From: Aureimonas altamirensis
Lineage (GTDB): Bacteria > Pseudomonadota > Alphaproteobacteria > Rhizobiales > Rhizobiaceae
Reading direction: 5' to 3'
DNA: 64,000 nucleotides
NCBI RefSeq assembly: GCF_001463885.1
Contig: NZ_BBWQ01000015.1
Span: 1-64,000 of the forward strand
In this document: positions 33,015-41,902 of the stretch, one piece after another
Layout: each line of letters starts with the position of its first letter
Numbering within the stretch: position 1 is the stretch's first letter
Notes under the pieces: model-generated
What the model was told of the DNA's origin: nothing
The model's input: only the letters and a program-made list of their open reading frames with translations
Database searches by the model: none
Position numbers and translations under genes: made by a program

Positions 33015-34637
33015 CTATGCCGGCACGGCGCCGAGGGCCGGTGACGGCCGCACGGTCTCGAGCCAGCCGCGTTGCATCTTCGGTACCGACTCCAGCAATT
33101 GCGCGGTGTAGCTGTCGAAGGGGGGCGACAGGACGGCCTGCTTGCTTCCGAACCGGATGAGCCGGCCTTCCCGCATCACCGCGATGGAATCGGCGATCGC
33201 CTCCACCGTCTCCAGATCGTGCGTTATGAAAAGGTAAGAGACGCCGCGCTCTACCTGCAGCTTGCGCAACAGTTTCAGAACGCCATCGGCCACGAGCGGA
33301 TCGAGTGCGGAGGTGGGCTCGTCGCAGACGATGACGTCGGGCTGCGCGGCCAGGGCCCGCGCGATGCACACGCGTTGCTTCTGGCCGCCCGAAAGCTCGG
33401 CCGGAAAGCGATGGGCAATCGATTCCGGCAGCTCGATCTCGGCGAGGAGGTCGCGCACACGGGCGCGCCGTTCGGCCGCGCGCATGCCGAAATAGAGCTT
33501 AAGGGGTCTGGATATGATCCGCTCGATCGTATGGCGCGGATTGAGGGCGACATCGGGAATCTGGTTTATGATCTGGACCCGGCGCAGATCGTCCCGGTTG
33601 CGCTTCGTCACCGATGCCGGCAGACGCCTGCCATCCAGAACGATGTGACCCTTGGTCGGCTCCATCAGGCCCATGGCCACCCGCGCCAGGGTAGACTTGC
33701 CGGAGCCTGACTCCCCCACGATCGCCAAGGTGCGCCCTTCTTCGACGAAGACGCTGACATCGTGGAGAACAGGCATCTTGCCGTAGCTTGCCGCGATTCC
33801 GGAAATCTCAAGGCGTTTCGAGGCCGAGGTGTCGGACGCATCGTGCCGATGCCGCCGCACCGAAACGAGCGCGCGCGTATAGTCCTGACGCGGCCTTTCG
33901 ATGATGTCCTCGGTGGAGCCGTATTCCACGGTCTTACCGTGCCGAAGCACCATGATGTTGTCGGCGATCTGCGCAACCACGGCCAGATCGTGCGTGATGT
34001 AGACCGCCGCGGTGCGGGTGATCCTGATCGCGTTCTTGATTGCCAGAAGAACGTCGATCTGTGTGGTCACGTCCAAAGCGGTCGTCGGCTCGTCGAACAC
34101 GACCAGCGCCGGATTGCTGCACAGCGCCATGGCCGTCATTGCCCGCTGCAACTGTCCGCCCGAGGCCTGATGGGGATATTTGTTGCCGAAGTTTTCGGGG
34201 TCGGGAAGCGTTAGAAGCGCGAACAGCTCCTTTGCCCGGGCCAGCGCCTGCTGACGCGTCAACGTGCCATGCCATACCGCCGCCTCTATGACCTGGTCGA
34301 TCAAGCGGTGGTTGGGGCTGAAGGCGGCGGCCGCCGACTGGGCGACATAGGATACCGTGTCGCCCTTCAGCTTGAGCAGGGCGCGCGGCGACAGGGCGTA
34401 AAGATCCTGTCCCTGCAGTTCGACCGAGCCGGAGACGTGGTGGATGCCGCTCCGCAGATGGCCGATCGAAGCCAGGCCCAGGGTCGACTTGCCGGCTCCG
34501 CTTTCCCCGATCAGGCCGATGACCTTTCCCGGTTCCAGGCTGAAGGAAACGTTGTCGACGATGGTCGCGGCACCGGCGCGGTCCGGCCCGGCCGAAAGAG
34601 TCAGGCCGCGCACGTTGAGGAGGGGAGCTGGCGTCAT
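33015..34637 (-). CDS. Peptide-type ABC transporter, fused double ATPase (DppDF-like)
   Basis: 540 residues with two nucleotide-binding domains in one chain, as in Rhizobiales Dpp/Opp transporters. The first has Walker A GESGAGKST (near residue 43), signature ASGGQLQR and Walker B VVFDEPTTALD. The second has GESGSGKST (near residue 308), LSGGQKQR and VIVCDEPTSALD. The first signature is slightly non-canonical (ASGGQ), which is common in fused proteins. Last gene of the transport operon; the start overlaps the permease stop by 4 nt (ATGA). It most likely works with the substrate-binding protein at 27101. Confidence 0.92.
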   Translation of the reverse strand: MTPAPLLNVRGLTLSAGPDRAGAATIVDNVSFSLEPGKVIGLIGESGAGKSTLGLASIGHLRSGIHHVSGSVELQGQDLYALSPRALLKLKGDTVSYVAQSAAAAFSPNHRLIDQVIEAAVWHGTLTRQQALARAKELFALLTLPDPENFGNKYPHQASGGQLQRAMTAMALCSNPALVVFDEPTTALDVTTQIDVLLAIKNAIRITRTAAVYITHDLAVVAQIADNIMVLRHGKTVEYGSTEDIIERPRQDYTRALVSVRRHRHDASDTSASKRLEISGIAASYGKMPVLHDVSVFVEEGRTLAIVGESGSGKSTLARVAMGLMEPTKGHIVLDGRRLPASVTKRNRDDLRRVQIINQIPDVALNPRHTIERIISRPLKLYFGMRAAERRARVRDLLAEIELPESIAHRFPAELSGGQKQRVCIARALAAQPDVIVCDEPTSALDPLVADGVLKLLRKLQVERGVSYLFITHDLETVEAIADSIAVMREGRLIRFGSKQAVLSPPFDSYTAQLLESVPKMQRGWLETVRPSPALGAVPA

Positions 34638-35455
34638 GCGCTTCTCCTTTTCAGGCGCGAGGTATGGTTGATGAGCCCGTCGACGACGAGGTTGACGGAA
34701 ATGGCAAGAAGCGAGATGGCCGCCCCGGGGATGAGCGCGGTGGCGATGCCGAACATCAGGCCGTCCTTGTTTTCCTTGACGAGCATGCCCCAGTCGGCAA
34801 GCGGCGGCTGAATGCCGAGCCCGAGAAACGACAGGGAGGAAAGGAAAAGCACCGAGAATGCGAAACGCAGTCCGAGTTCCGCGAGAAGCGGGGACAGCGC
34901 ATTGGGCAGCATTTCCTGGACGATGATGTAGGTCCAGCCTTCGCCGCGCGCACGGGCCACTTCCACGAAATCCATGACGGCGATCTCTGACGCGATCGAA
35001 CGGCTGACGCGGAAGACGCGGGTGGATTCCAATGTCGCGACCACCAGGATCAGCACCGTGATCGTCTTCGGCAGAACCGCAAGCACCACGAGTGCCAGAA
35101 TGAGCGTCGGGATCGCCATCAACAGATCGTTGAGACGCGACAGCACCTGATCCACCCATCCGCCCCGGACCGCCGCTATGAAGCCGAGCGTGCCGCCGAT
35201 CAGGAAGGCCAGCAGCGTTGCCGCGATGGCAACGAGAAAGGTGATCTGGGCACCCCACACGATGCGGGAAAACATATCCCGCCCGATGCTGTCGGTGCCC
35301 AGCCTGTACATGTCCGATGGCGGCTCCCAGACCGAGCCGACGGCTGCCGTCGGATCGTAGGGCGCGATGACGCCCGCGAAGATGGAGATGACCAGTAAGC
35401 CGGCCAGGATGACGGCCGCTGCGATGGTGAAGGGGCTCTGCGCGCGCATGCTCAT
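34634..35455 (-). CDS. Peptide-type ABC transporter permease (DppC-like)
   Basis: Inner-membrane permease of 273 residues with about six helices. The GTDSIGRDMFSRIVWGAQ segment after helix 1 and the EAA loop around EVARARGEGWTYIIVQEMLPNAL are characteristic of DppC/OppC. The start ATG 35455 overlaps the stop of the DppB-like gene (ATGA); ATG 35449 is a weaker alternative. It is the partner of the following ATPase gene. Confidence 0.92.
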   Translation of the reverse strand: MSMRAQSPFTIAAAVILAGLLVISIFAGVIAPYDPTAAVGSVWEPPSDMYRLGTDSIGRDMFSRIVWGAQITFLVAIAATLLAFLIGGTLGFIAAVRGGWVDQVLSRLNDLLMAIPTLILALVVLAVLPKTITVLILVVATLESTRVFRVSRSIASEIAVMDFVEVARARGEGWTYIIVQEMLPNALSPLLAELGLRFAFSVLFLSSLSFLGLGIQPPLADWGMLVKENKDGLMFGIATALIPGAAISLLAISVNLVVDGLINHTSRLKRRSA

Positions 35456-36480
35456 CTCCTGTAGCGGAGGCGGGGGTTGGCCAGGGTGATCGCGATGTCC
35501 GCCAGCACGTTCAGGAAGATGTACATGGCGGCAAACACCGCCCCGCAGGCCTGGATGACGGGTATGTCGCGCTTGGCGACATGATCGACCATGTACTGGC
35601 CAAGGCCCGGATAGACGAAGACGACCTCCACGACCACGACGCCCACGACCAGATAGGCGAGGTTCAGGGTCACCACGCTGATGATGGGGCCGAGCGCTGC
35701 CGGCAAGGCATGCCGGTAAAGGATCCGCCAGGCGGGAAGGCCCTTGAGTTGTGCCGTCTCGATGAAGGGGGCTTCCATGACGTTGAGAAGCGCGGCGCGC
35801 GTCATGCGCATCATGTGGCCCAGCACGGCCATGACCAGGGTTGCGCAGGGGAGGGCCATGGTCCAAAGCCGTTCGCCGAAGGACATCCCGTCATGGACCA
35901 CGGCGCTGCTGGGCGCCAGGCCGTACTGGACGGAGGCGTAGGTGATCAGCAGATAGCCGACGAAGAATTCCGGAAGCGAGATGACGCCGAGGGTGACGAT
36001 GTTGATCGCCTTGTCCAACAGACGGTCCCGGTAGAGAACGGAGATGACCCCCAGTATGATCGCAGTGGGAACGGCAACCGCTGCGGCCATGGCCGCCAGC
36101 GAAAGCGTGTTGGCCAGTCTTGGAAACAGTCCGTCCGCGATGCGCTGGCCATTGGAGTAGCTGGTGCCGAGATCGCCGGTCAGAGCGCCGCCCAGCCATT
36201 GGAGGTAGCGCAGCATCGCCGGCTGATCGAGCCCCAGCGCGTTGCGGATGTTCTGCACCGCTTCCGGCGTTGCCTGCTGGCCGAGGATGGCCGTGGCGAC
36301 GTCGCCCGGAAGCACCTGCGTGCCGAGGAAGATGACCAGCGTCGCAGCCAGAAGGAGGATCAGTCCAAACATCACGCGGCGCAGGACGATGTCACCCAGG
36401 GTCATGCCGGCCAGGCGGCTGACGCGCTCTGGAGCCAGCTCCAGCTCGGTTGGTCCTGCACTGTAGAGTTGGTCTGACAT
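35452..36480 (-). CDS. Peptide-type ABC transporter permease (DppB-like)
   Basis: A 342-residue permease with six membrane segments after an N-terminal extension of about 30 residues. DppB/OppB features are seen: TQVLPGDVATAILGQQATPEAVQNIRNALGLDQP (split: LPGDVATAILG), a GDLGTSY motif, and an EAA loop near FIETAQLKGLPAWRILYRHALP. First gene of the transport operon; the 363-nt gap upstream must hold its promoter, which faces the ECF sigma factor gene. Confidence 0.92.
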   Translation of the reverse strand: MSDQLYSAGPTELELAPERVSRLAGMTLGDIVLRRVMFGLILLLAATLVIFLGTQVLPGDVATAILGQQATPEAVQNIRNALGLDQPAMLRYLQWLGGALTGDLGTSYSNGQRIADGLFPRLANTLSLAAMAAAVAVPTAIILGVISVLYRDRLLDKAINIVTLGVISLPEFFVGYLLITYASVQYGLAPSSAVVHDGMSFGERLWTMALPCATLVMAVLGHMMRMTRAALLNVMEAPFIETAQLKGLPAWRILYRHALPAALGPIISVVTLNLAYLVVGVVVVEVVFVYPGLGQYMVDHVAKRDIPVIQACGAVFAAMYIFLNVLADIAITLANPRLRYRR

Positions 36481-36843
36481 TGGGTCTTCAATACCTTCCA
36501 GAATCAAGGCGCGATGTCGGAGCATCGACGGCAGTCGCCGTGTCTGAACCGCTCCTCGGCCTGGCAGTACCCGCAGTGGGCGTCGTTCCGTGTAGCGAGT
36601 GAAGAACAGTAGAAAACCCTTTTCGCAGAATTTCCGCGAAAATGTCGTCCGCCTGCCGCAACTCCGCGCCTTGGCACCCGAGGAGTAGCGTTAATGTCAC
36701 GAACGGCGCGATAGTCAATGTGCGCAGTCCCGCCTGCCGCCCGCCCGGCAACGGGCATCGTACCGGGGGCGGAACCTGATCGGCGCTCGAAAAAGAATCG
36801 GAAGGCGAAGGGATGGAAACACGCTGCCGTTCGTATACCGATC
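36481..36843. other. Divergent intergenic region between transporter and sigma factor genes
   Basis: 363 nt without a convincing gene. It must carry promoters in both directions. I see a 7-bp dyad TTTTCGC / GCGAAAA (36620-36626 and 36636-36642, 9-nt centre) that could be an operator, and an isolated GGAAC at 36771-36775 without a proper ECF-type -10 partner. Nothing else is supported. Confidence 0.5.
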
Positions 36844-37383
36844 ATGAGCAAGGATAAGCGCGACAACGATGTCATCGGGCTGCTGGGCCCCCTGCGGCGC
36901 TACGCGCTGTCTTTGACGCGCGACGTGGGTGAGGCGGAAGACCTCGTCCACGATACCCTGCTGCGTGCCTTCGAGCAGCGCGCCCAGTTCAAATCCGGGC
37001 ACAGTCTGCGGCCATGGCTGATGTCGATCCTGCACAATCGCTTCGTCGACCAGGCGCGCCGGAAGCGATCGGAACGCCATCGCGACGAGGCCATCGCCCT
37101 GCATATCGAACCTTCGGTGAGCGGAAGGCAGGAAGGGTCGACACGGCTCGCGGACGTCCATCGCGCCTTCCTGACCCTGCCGGAAGAGCAACGCGCCGCG
37201 TTGCACCTGGTTACCGTCGAGGGACTTTCATACGAAAAGGCGGCCGAGACGCTTTCCATTCCGGTGGGCACGCTGGTTTCCCGGTTGTCGCGGGGCCGCG
37301 CCCGCCTGCGCGAACTGGAGGACGGGCCGTCCGACGTCCGGGTCTTGCCGTTCCCCGCCGGAGGACGACGCGATGCGCTCTGA
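36844..37383 (+). CDS. ECF-type RNA polymerase sigma factor
   Basis: A 179-residue alternative sigma factor. Region 2 contains LTRDVGEAEDLVHDTLLRAFEQ (split: GEAEDLVHDTLL) and SLRPWLMSILHNRFVD; region 4 has LPEEQRAALHLVTVEGLSYEKAAETL with a helix-turn-helix (PVGTLVSRLSRGRARLR). The ATG at 36844 has only a weak ribosome site, and the frame is open upstream to 36718, so a longer form is not excluded. It overlaps the anti-sigma gene by 11 nt, the standard pairing. No PhyR or NepR gene is nearby, so this need not be the general stress sigma factor EcfG. Confidence 0.88.
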   Translation: MSKDKRDNDVIGLLGPLRRYALSLTRDVGEAEDLVHDTLLRAFEQRAQFKSGHSLRPWLMSILHNRFVDQARRKRSERHRDEAIALHIEPSVSGRQEGSTRLADVHRAFLTLPEEQRAALHLVTVEGLSYEKAAETLSIPVGTLVSRLSRGRARLRELEDGPSDVRVLPFPAGGRRDAL

Positions 37384-38149
37384 TGTCGATCCGATCACCG
37401 ATTTCGACCTTGCCGCCTATGTCGACGACCAGCTTCCGGTCGATCGGCGGATCGATGTCGAGGCCTATCTGGCTGGCCGCCCGGAAGAGGCGGCAAAGAT
37501 GATGGACGAGCTGCGGACCCGCGACGAGCTTCGCATCGCGATCTCGTCCGTCCCGCTTCGCTCGGACCCGCGCATGGACAAGGAGGCCGCCTGGCTGGGG
37601 CGGTCGATGGCGCGGCGTGGCATCCTGCGCCGTCTCTCGCGTGTTGCGGCCTTGGCACTGATGCTCGGCATCGGCTGGATTGCACATGCCGAATTCAACG
37701 CGCTCGGTATCCGGGAAAGCGTTGCCTCTGCGCCGCCACCGCCTTTCGTCGCGGACGCGATCCGCTCGCACGGCACCAGCGCGATCCGTGCGGCCATGGT
37801 TTCCCAGGTCGAGACCGCCGATTATGACCCGGTCGAAATCCTTTCGGCTACCGCCATACGCGTGCCCGACCTGCCGGAAGACTGGACGGTGCTGGACGTG
37901 CAGGTCTTTCCGTCGACCTTCGGGCCGAGCCTCGAAATGGCGCTCGGCTCGCCAGAGCTCGGCAACGTCTCTCTGTTCGCTACCCGCCCCGGCACGGTGG
38001 ACAGATTGCCGGTCGGCGCCTTCGTGGAAGGCAACGCCACGGCCGCCTACTGGCAGGTCGGCGAGGTCGCCTATGCGCTGGTGAGCCGCGGCGTCACCCG
38101 CGATGCGTTGGAGTACGAGGGCGAACGCATCGCGGCCGGGCTCCGCTGA
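37373..38149 (+). CDS. Membrane anti-sigma factor
   Basis: A 258-residue protein with an N-terminal anti-sigma domain (residues 8-60: DFDLAAYVDDQLPVDRR, then VEAYLAGRPEEA), one membrane helix at about 84-106 and a ~150-residue periplasmic part without recognisable motifs. The zinc-binding HxxxCxxC motif is absent, so it is not a ZAS-type redox sensor. Gene overlap with the sigma factor points to a stoichiometric pair. The periplasmic domain is probably the stimulus-sensing part. Confidence 0.82.
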   Translation: MRSDVDPITDFDLAAYVDDQLPVDRRIDVEAYLAGRPEEAAKMMDELRTRDELRIAISSVPLRSDPRMDKEAAWLGRSMARRGILRRLSRVAALALMLGIGWIAHAEFNALGIRESVASAPPPPFVADAIRSHGTSAIRAAMVSQVETADYDPVEILSATAIRVPDLPEDWTVLDVQVFPSTFGPSLEMALGSPELGNVSLFATRPGTVDRLPVGAFVEGNATAAYWQVGEVAYALVSRGVTRDALEYEGERIAAGLR

Positions 38150-38292
38150 GCGACCCATGAACGACGCTTTGAGCGCTGCTTGTGCGCATCCTTCCACTTT
38201 CCTTTTCACTTCGTGCCCGGCCTTGCAAGGCGACACGGAGGGGCCCGAACCACTGGTTCCGGCCGGTTTCATGAATCATGACAGGGACTTCG

Positions 38293-38946
38293 ATGGACTC
38301 CTTTCTTGCCGACCTCGGCGACCTTATCCGCACGCATCAGGCCTGGGCGTTCCCCATCGTCACCCTGATCAGCCTGGGTGAGTCTCTCGTACTCGCCGGC
38401 CTGCTGATCCCCGCCACGGCGATCATGCTCCTGCTCGGCGGTTTGGTCGGAGCGGGCGTCGTCGATCCCATTCCCGTGCTGGGCGGCGCGATCCTCGGCG
38501 CGATTCTCGGAGACATCCTTTCTTATGGAATCGGCCGCTGGCTGGGGCCGGGTGTCGTGTACCGCAAGCCGCTGCGGCGATACCGGCACGCCATCGCCAG
38601 AACGCGGCTGTTTTTCCGCAGATATGGTTTTGCCGCCGTGTTCCTGGGCCGCTTCCTGGGGCCGATCCGCTCTACTGTGCCGCTCGTCGCCGGAATGATG
38701 GCCATGAGCCAGACCCGCTTTCAGTTGGCGAACGTCGCCTCGGCCGTCCTCTGGGCGCCGCTGATGCTGGCGCCCGGCTATCTCGGAGCGCGTGGCGCGG
38801 GCGAAGTCGGAACCGTTGCAGGCGAGGGCGGCCTCGGCATCGTCGCGCTCGCTCTCGCCATCACGCTCGTTGCCACCGTATGGGGCGGCAAGCGCTTCCT
38901 CACCAGCCGTCGGCCGCGCCGCATTCGCGCCGGCATCGACCGCTGA
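38293..38946 (+). CDS. DedA family membrane protein
   Basis: A 217-residue SNARE-associated (DedA/TMEM41) protein with the family motif FLGRFLGPIRSTVPLVAGM near residue 120 and a re-entrant-type hydrophobic N-terminal half. DedA proteins are implicated in undecaprenyl phosphate or phospholipid flipping and in membrane homeostasis. ATG 38293 has CAGGGA upstream; ATG 38278 is also in frame. It follows the anti-sigma gene by 143 nt. Confidence 0.9.
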   Translation: MDSFLADLGDLIRTHQAWAFPIVTLISLGESLVLAGLLIPATAIMLLLGGLVGAGVVDPIPVLGGAILGAILGDILSYGIGRWLGPGVVYRKPLRRYRHAIARTRLFFRRYGFAAVFLGRFLGPIRSTVPLVAGMMAMSQTRFQLANVASAVLWAPLMLAPGYLGARGAGEVGTVAGEGGLGIVALALAITLVATVWGGKRFLTSRRPRRIRAGIDR

Positions 38947-39002
38947 CGGCCTGACATCCACTTCCTCTTATCGCCCTTCGCCACTTTCAGGACGCAACCA
39001 CC

Positions 39003-40613
39003 ATGGAATTCCTCGCTGATCCCCAAATCTGGATCGGTCTTGCCACGCTGATCGTGCTCGAGGTCGTGCTCGGGATCGACAATCTGGTCTTCATCGCCAT
39101 CCTCGCCGACAAGCTGCCGGCCCACCAACGCAACAAGGCGCGCGTCATCGGCCTGTCGCTGGCGCTCGTGATGCGCATCATCCTTCTGTTCTCGATCTCC
39201 TGGATCGTGACGCTGACGCAGCCGCTGTTCACGCTGGCCGGCTGGGCGTTCTCCGGACGCGACCTGATCCTGATCTTCGGCGGTGTCTTCCTGCTTGCCA
39301 AAGGCACGATGGAGTTGCACGAGCGGCTGGAGGGCGTGCACAAGCCGAAGGAAGGCAAGGTCGTCCACGCCGTCTTCTGGCAGGTTATCGCGCAGATCGT
39401 CGTGCTCGACGCCGTCTTCTCGCTGGACAGCGTCATCACCGCCGTCGGCATGGTGGACGAGCTCTGGGTGATGATCACCGCGGTTTGTGTTGCGATAACC
39501 GTCATGCTGCTCGCCTCGAAGCCGCTGATGGCCTTCGTCTCGAAGCATCCTACCGTGGTTATCCTGTGTCTCGGCTTCCTGCTGATGATCGGCTTTTCGC
39601 TCGTCGTCGAGGGCTTCGGCTTCCACATCCCGAAGGGCTATCTCTATGCGGCCATCGGCTTCTCGGTGCTGATCGAGGCGGCCAACCAGTTCGCGCGCCG
39701 CAACCGCGAGAAGGTGGTCACCACCAACGATCTTCGCGAGCGCACCTCGCAGGCGGTCCTGCGGCTGCTTGGCGGTCGCTCGGACGATGCGGCGCTGTCG
39801 GAGACGATCGACGTCATCGCCGAACAGACCGCCGGCGGCGAGATCTTCCGGACCGAGGAGAAGGAGATGATCCGCGGCGTGCTGGGGCTGGGTGGACGCC
39901 CGGTCGCCTCTATCATGAGTCCACGCGGCGAGGTCGAGTGGCTGGATCTGGACGGTACCGCCGAAGAGCTTGCCGAAGACATTCGAGCCCTGACGCACAG
40001 CCGCGTGATCCTGGCGCGTGGCCAGGTCGACGCGTTCGTCGGCGTTGCGCTTGTGAAGGACCTGCTGCTGGCGCTGGCGGACGGTCGGCCGATCGACTGG
40101 CCGCGCATGACACGCCAGCCCGTAGTGGTCCACGAGCGCACCAATGTCCTCCGCGTCATGGAGCAGCTCCGCGCCTCTCCGGTGCAGATGGCGATCATCG
40201 TCGACGAGTACGGATCTTTCGACGGCATCGCGACACCCACCGATGTTCTCGAGGCCATCGCCGGCGAGTTCCCGGACACCGACGAAGCGCCCGCCGTCGC
40301 CCTGCGGCAGGACGATGGATCCTGGGAGGTGGATGGCTTCATGGACATCCGGCAGCTTTCCGGCATCCTCGATCGCGACTTTGTCGACGACGCCAACCGC
40401 TACTCCACGCTGGCGGGCTACGTCCTGACGCGGCTTGGCCATCTGCCGGGCGTCGGCGAGACGTTCGAGGACGGCGGCCTTGTCTTCACTGTGCGGTCCC
40501 TCGCGGGCCGGACCATCGGCAAGGTGGGCATTCGGGAGGCATCGTCAGACGGCAATGCAGCGCAGGAGGTGGAAACCCAGCCGCTCCAGGTGCAGGCATC
40601 GACAGCAATGTGA
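39003..40613 (+). CDS. TerC family membrane protein with CBS pair and CorC/HlyC domain
   Basis: 536 residues in three parts. The N-terminal ~240 residues are a TerC domain with acidic motifs [11 protein letters not shown] and [16 protein letters not shown]. Two CBS domains follow (about residues 300-425; [12 protein letters not shown] and [22 protein letters not shown]), then a CorC_HlyC domain (about 440-520; [26 protein letters not shown]). This YegH/YoaE-like architecture is linked to cation or metal efflux. Starts 56 nt after the DedA gene. A second, minimal TerC protein is at 7058-7693. Confidence 0.92.
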   Translation: MEFLADPQIWIGLATLIVLEVVLGIDNLVFIAILADKLPAHQRNKARVIGLSLALVMRIILLFSISWIVTLTQPLFTLAGWAFSGRDLILIFGGVFLLAKGTMELHERLEGVHKPKEGKVVHAVFWQVIAQIVVLDAVFSLDSVITAVGMVDELWVMITAVCVAITVMLLASKPLMAFVSKHPTVVILCLGFLLMIGFSLVVEGFGFHIPKGYLYAAIGFSVLIEAANQFARRNREKVVTTNDLRERTSQAVLRLLGGRSDDAALSETIDVIAEQTAGGEIFRTEEKEMIRGVLGLGGRPVASIMSPRGEVEWLDLDGTAEELAEDIRALTHSRVILARGQVDAFVGVALVKDLLLALADGRPIDWPRMTRQPVVVHERTNVLRVMEQLRASPVQMAIIVDEYGSFDGIATPTDVLEAIAGEFPDTDEAPAVALRQDDGSWEVDGFMDIRQLSGILDRDFVDDANRYSTLAGYVLTRLGHLPGVGETFEDGGLVFTVRSLAGRTIGKVGIREASSDGNAAQEVETQPLQVQASTAM

Positions 40614-40623
40614 AGGGGATGAG

Positions 40624-40699
40624 TGGTGCCGCTTAGGTGACTCGAACACCTGACCCCATCATTACGAATGATGTGCTCTACCAACTGAGCTAAAGCGGC
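40624..40699 (-). tRNA. tRNA-Thr (anticodon CGT)
   Basis: 76 nt including an encoded CCA. The acceptor GCCGCTT pairs with AAGCGGC. D arm GCTC-AGTTGGTA-GAGC; anticodon stem CATCA / TGATG with loop TTCGTAA, giving anticodon CGT; T arm AGGTG-TTCGAGT-CACCT. All stems are perfect. Confidence 0.97.
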
Positions 40700-40711
40700 T
40701 GGTTCCTGTAG

Positions 40712-40748
40712 GAACGGCGCCCTGATACATCCCATCCGGGCGCCGTTC
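40712..40748. repeat. 11-bp inverted repeat between nitronate monooxygenase and tRNA genes
   Basis: GAACGGCGCCC / GGGCGCCGTTC with a 15-nt loop, 36 nt after the nitronate monooxygenase stop. It could terminate that transcript, but no T-run follows, and it covers the predicted tRNA promoter. Confidence 0.6.
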
Positions 40749-40750
40749 AA
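40722..40750 (-). promoter_or_regulatory. Predicted promoter of tRNA-Thr
   Basis: On the minus strand, TTGAAC (40750-40745), a 17-nt spacer and TATCAG (40727-40722) give a start near 40715 and a leader of about 15 nt before the tRNA. Confidence 0.55.
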
Positions 40751-40784
40751 GCCTTATTTTGCGAAACCAGCCCCCTCGGCCGTG

Positions 40785-41747
40785 CTAAAGCGCCAGCCGC
40801 CGGCGCGCCGCCTCGTATTCGCCGGCAAGCCTGTCCACCAACCGGGCCGCAGGCACGACCGCATCGACCGCGCCGACTCCCTGGCCCGCACCCCAGATAT
40901 CCTTCCAGGCCTTTGCCTTGTCGCCGCCGGCGGCAGCGCCGAAATCCATCTTGCTCTTGTCCGCCTCGGGCAGGTTATCCGGGTCCATTCCGGCCGCTTC
41001 GATGGAAGCCCGCAAATAATTGCCCGATACGCCGGTGAAGTAACTGGAATAGACGATGTCGCTGGCATGCGCGTCGACGACGGCCTGCCGATAGGCGTCG
41101 GAGGCGTTGGCCTCTTCCGTCGCGATGAAGGCAGACCCGATATAGGCGCCGTCCGCGCCCATGGCCTGCGCCGCCAGCACCGCGCCGCCGGTCGCGATGG
41201 CGCCGGACAGGAACAAAGGCCCGTCGAACCAGCGGCGGATCTCCTGCACCAGCGCAAAGGGCGATAGCTGCCCGGCATGGCCGCCGGCGCCCGCCGCCAC
41301 CGCGATCAGGCCGTCGGCGCCCTTTTCCACGGCCTTGTGCGCGAAGCGGTCGTTGATCACGTCATGCAGCACGATGCCGCCATAGCCGTGCACGGCTTGA
41401 TTCACCTCTTCCACCGCGCCGAGCGACGTGATGACGATCGGCACGCGGTGCTTGACGCAAAGGGCCAGATCGCGATCCAGCCGTGTATTGGAGCGGTGGA
41501 CGATCTGGTTGACGGCGAAAGGGGCCGCGCGCCGGTCGGGATTGGCTGCATCATGGGTGGCGATTCCCGAGGCGATCTCGTCCAGCCAGTCGTCCAGCAG
41601 CGATTCCGGCCGGGCATTCAGCGCCGGAAACGCCCCGACGATGCCGGAAGTCACCTGCGCCAGAACCAGCTTCGGATTGGATATTATGAACAGGGGTGCG
41701 CCGATGACGGGCAACCTCAGCGCTTGCATGCTGGCCGGCAATGACAT
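40785..41747 (-). CDS. Nitronate monooxygenase (2-nitropropane dioxygenase family)
   Basis: An FMN enzyme of 320 residues that oxidises alkyl nitronates, such as propionate 3-nitronate. TIM-barrel features are seen: APLFIISNPKLVLA at the start, the FMN-binding GAGGHAGQLSPFALV segment (near residue 150, with the catalytic His in GGHAG), and SGAIATGGAVLAAQAMGADGAYIGSAFIAT. ATG 41747 has GGGAGGAA upstream. It is transcribed toward the tRNA. The natural substrate may be a nitro compound or an enoyl derivative; family annotation is broad. Confidence 0.88.
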   Translation of the reverse strand: MSLPASMQALRLPVIGAPLFIISNPKLVLAQVTSGIVGAFPALNARPESLLDDWLDEIASGIATHDAANPDRRAAPFAVNQIVHRSNTRLDRDLALCVKHRVPIVITSLGAVEEVNQAVHGYGGIVLHDVINDRFAHKAVEKGADGLIAVAAGAGGHAGQLSPFALVQEIRRWFDGPLFLSGAIATGGAVLAAQAMGADGAYIGSAFIATEEANASDAYRQAVVDAHASDIVYSSYFTGVSGNYLRASIEAAGMDPDNLPEADKSKMDFGAAAGGDKAKAWKDIWGAGQGVGAVDAVVPAARLVDRLAGEYEAARRRLAL

Positions 41748-41902
41748 CGTTCCTCCCGATTGACGTAAACGTAAGTTGCCAGGCCACCAAATCGATCGCG
41801 GCCCGAAAGGTCAAGACTTTGCCCATCTCCCATGGTCAACACTGGAACCGTCGATCCCGGCCAAGGTTTCTGTCGGGCAGGTGACGAGAGGGGACTGGTT
41901 AC

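Noticed and set aside
36771-36775. EcfG-type GGAAC promoter for the sigma factor
   Set aside because: No CGTT-like -10 element at 16-17 nt spacing.
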